Shown piece by piece: positions 61,613 to 64,000 of a stretch of DNA of 64,000 nucleotides. The stretch spans positions 24,852,611 to 24,916,610 of the forward strand of contig CM032664.1 in assembly GCA_019095985.1 (NCBI GenBank), in the 5' to 3' direction. Positions within the stretch are counted from its first letter, which is position 1. The number at the start of each line of letters is the position of its first letter. Source of the DNA: Streblospio benedicti. Taxonomy: Eukaryota > Annelida > Polychaeta > Spionida > Spionidae. Made by a program: the position numbers and the translations under genes. The notes below the pieces were generated by a model. It worked only from the letters and a program-made list of their open reading frames with translations, had not been told where the DNA came from and did not search any database.

Positions 61613-61618
61613 TATATA
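61613..61618 (-). promoter_or_regulatory. TATA box for the candidate secreted-peptide gene
   Basis: The minus strand reads ggTATATAAT here. A start site 25-30 bp downstream would give a 5' UTR of about 100 nt before the ATG at 61489. Context fits, but TATA-like words are common in this AT-rich DNA. Confidence 0.35.
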
Positions 61619-64000
61619 CCACACCAGTAACATTATCTGATTTATTTGGCTGAATTCATATCATTTCTGTTTGAGTGGAGGCATAAATCCCTTTGAAGTC
61701 CAAGTCAATATTTCAATAATATACTGACAATAACTGATTGTGTTGTTCTAATTTAAATCTACACAAACACACAATTCAATAATATACTGACAATAACTGA
61801 TTATTTCCCTTGTACACGTTATCACAAGTACTAAATTTAGCTCAAATGTGTCAGGCATACTAAAAATAGTTATTTATGATAGATATCACATTTTTGTAAT
61901 TATTTTATCGTCCTCAAGTGATGAGATTGTGAAATTCCTACAGAAATAGCACGTTTGAAGATCATATCATACTCTGTAGAGTAGACTGGGATAAAATGCC
62001 TCCTACCTGGGATAAAAGGCCCACCCTAATTTTTTCTTATTTTTTCAACGTACACATGTACACTTTTTAGCATTCTATCAGTACTTGCAGACATGACTGT
62101 CATTATACTTGAATGCTGGAACTAACATATTCAAAGTAAGAATTTTATTCAAATTTTTGTGATTTTAGTCTTGTTATTCATATGGAATTGAAGTGTCGCA
62201 GAAGATAAAGCTGTGAATGTAGGACCAGGACAAAATGACAGATTTAGAAGCGAGGGGCACATTTGACCTTGCGGGCGTGTTCGACGCAAAGCGTATTGAG
62301 TTCTGCGGTGTCTACGACGTTATCCGCTTGCATTGACAAAAGTACAGTTGTGGGCACATCCCCACGGGCTCCGTGCGTTATGAGTGTGTCCTCACTGGGA
62401 ATGCTTTAATTGAAGTGGCCGTGAGATCAACATGCATCGAACGTGCGTTGTACTCGCGTATAACTTACGCTCTACACACCTTGTGATTACTAAAGTAAGG
62501 CATTGGTACGTTCATGGTACCCAAACGCACGGGACCAGTACTGTACTGCTAAAACCTCTGTCATTATACGACGATTAGCATAAGGTCTCCGCACTGCCTC
62601 CTTACGGTCAAACCACGGCTGACCCACTTCTTCTACGGCCACCTTACGGCCTGAAAAAAAGCCTCCGTTTGCCGCACTTAACACTCACGGATCTTTACGA
62701 TCTCCATGCGTTTTTGGTCGTAGATTGCCTGTAGACAGCCCTTGCGTCGTAATGTGCCCTAGGCATTACATTGGTGCTTCATACATCTATGATGTATATA
62801 GTATTGCAGCTGTGGTTATTTTGTATGTACATGGCTGCGTGTAGTCTTTCAAAAGACCTTATATCTAGTAGTTTTTATTTCTTTTATTACATAAACCGCT
62901 CGTGTCAACGAGCAAGTACAATTGTGACGGCCTCTAGCTCTAATAGATATCAGATCATTTAAAGGCATTGAGATAGGCTAGGCTGCGTGATAAAAGGCCC
63001 ATGTAATGTTGGGGCAAAAGGCCTACCCATGGGCCCTTTGCCCCAAATGCCTACAGTGGTAGATAGTGGGGGACGGAAATAGATATAATCCTCCCTTCCC
63101 CCATTTTTATTTGACTTGATTTACTGTGTTTATCACAAGTTTTTTTTCTTTAATCATACAGATTTATTTCCATGGTAGTGTATACATATGAAGGATTCAA
63201 TGTCTTGTAACTATCGTAATTAAAAGATAATAATATATATACGAATATAAATACAAGTAAAGTATAAATATTAATAACTTCCACAAAATGACAAAATATT
63301 TTTCCACATATAGTCATTACTACTAAACTTCATCAAAATGACATAATAATCTATCCATGTAGATAAATAACAAATTTGTATTTAACACAAGTGTCATATA
63401 TTGAGATATAGACTATGTAAAGCTGGAGGATAAACTAGCTAACTGTAACAAGTAAAACATGCAGGTTTCTGTGTGGGTTCTGTTCATAATTTTTAGCTCG
63501 CAAAGAGCCCGCGATGTAACTTTTTTCATGATCAAAACCTGCACCTGCAACCAAATGAAAATTTCAAACACGTACCTACACCCGCACCCACAGTAAAACA
63601 CAATTTAACCATGGCCCGCAAATTTGCGGGTGCAAACGTGGGACCCGCGGGCCGAAATAAATGAGGATGACCCCACGCTTAATTGAGAACTACTCTGTTA
63701 GTACATGAGTAAAGAAAAAGACCGAAAAGTTACAAGCACCTACATGTACACCGACAGCCAACCATCCACATAGTAACAGACACGCTTACATTGAAGCCAG
63801 TCTGATCAGCCGCATATTACATGTTTCAATTGCACGTTTAAAGAATAATGGTTTTAATGTTGCTATAAAGGCCATCATCATGGTTTAAATGACCACTTTG
63901 ACCAGTGTCCTGTAACCCTCACACGCAAAGTGTACCCCCCCCCAAGGATCTTTCTTAAAGTACAGTACAAACTGTCTTATCTAGCTAAGTGGGAGAAGTC
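61619..64000. other. distal region, no supported gene
   Basis: Holds a 28-bp repeat ttcaataatatactgac... twice, 63 bp apart (61712-61739, 61775-61802), a CG-richer stretch with inverted words (62220-62780), a MITE (62851-62960), and ataaaaggccc words at 61988-62030 and 62987-63060, the last with a hairpin (ggggcaaaaggcc / gggccctttgcccc, 63011-63044). No PKA-R 5' exon was found. Confidence 0.4.
62851..62960. mobile_element. MITE, second copy (inverted relative to 27891)
   Basis: Starts aaaagaccttatatctagta; reverse-complement internal words cgctcgtg, gagcaagt, acaattgtgac and gcctctagctctaatag match the first copy. One end is degraded (cagatcattt), so the copy is old and cannot move by itself. 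Confidence 0.7.

Overview
This is a window of nuclear DNA from an invertebrate animal. It has AT-rich intergenic DNA, GT-AG introns from about 70 bp to 6.6 kb, several families of short dispersed repeats, long microsatellites and a 100-N scaffold gap. Gene content (a FREM1-type extracellular-matrix gene, a type I PKA regulatory subunit) fits a marine deuterostome or similar bilaterian. I cannot name the species. No virus-like element was recognised.

Layout. 1-13.3 kb: no gene I can support; it holds MITE-like repeats, a tRNA-derived SINE fragment, a (TG)n tract and a 63-bp tandem duplication. 13.4-16.1 kb, minus strand: one very large coding exon of a basic, low-complexity protein of unknown function that begins with an N-myristoylation-type sequence. 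16.2-35.2 kb: gene-poor, with weak upstream exon candidates for that gene, a (CAG)n/(CGG)n tract, three copies of one ~225-bp repeat, a MITE with near-perfect ends, and a 300-bp (ACAT)n tract inside a dispersed element.

35.76-56.84 kb, plus strand: a complete FREM1-like gene. I could place 21 coding exons whose splice phases all agree. They give a 2271-residue secreted protein: signal peptide, FRAS1/FREM N-terminal region, 12 CSPG repeats, one Calx-beta domain, a long acidic-then-lysine-rich linker, a short Cys/Trp segment and a C-terminal C-type lectin-like domain. Intron 2 contains the scaffold gap, flanked by two near-identical ~850-bp copies that look like two haplotypes placed end to end.

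59.2-60.0 kb, minus strand and tail-to-tail with FREM1: one exon coding both cAMP-binding domains of a type I PKA regulatory subunit. The exon's 5' edge lies at the edge of a recent 811-bp-period duplication carrying a tRNA-like element. Upstream, at 61.42-61.49 kb on the minus strand, is a candidate first exon of a small secreted peptide with a TATA box and a clean splice donor.

The genes do not form an obvious pathway. No wholly new system is evident. The most interesting items are the charge-segregated linker in the FREM1-like protein, the unrecognised single-exon myristoyl-type protein, the secreted-peptide exon, the PKA-R exon fused across usual intron positions, and several undescribed-looking MITE families.
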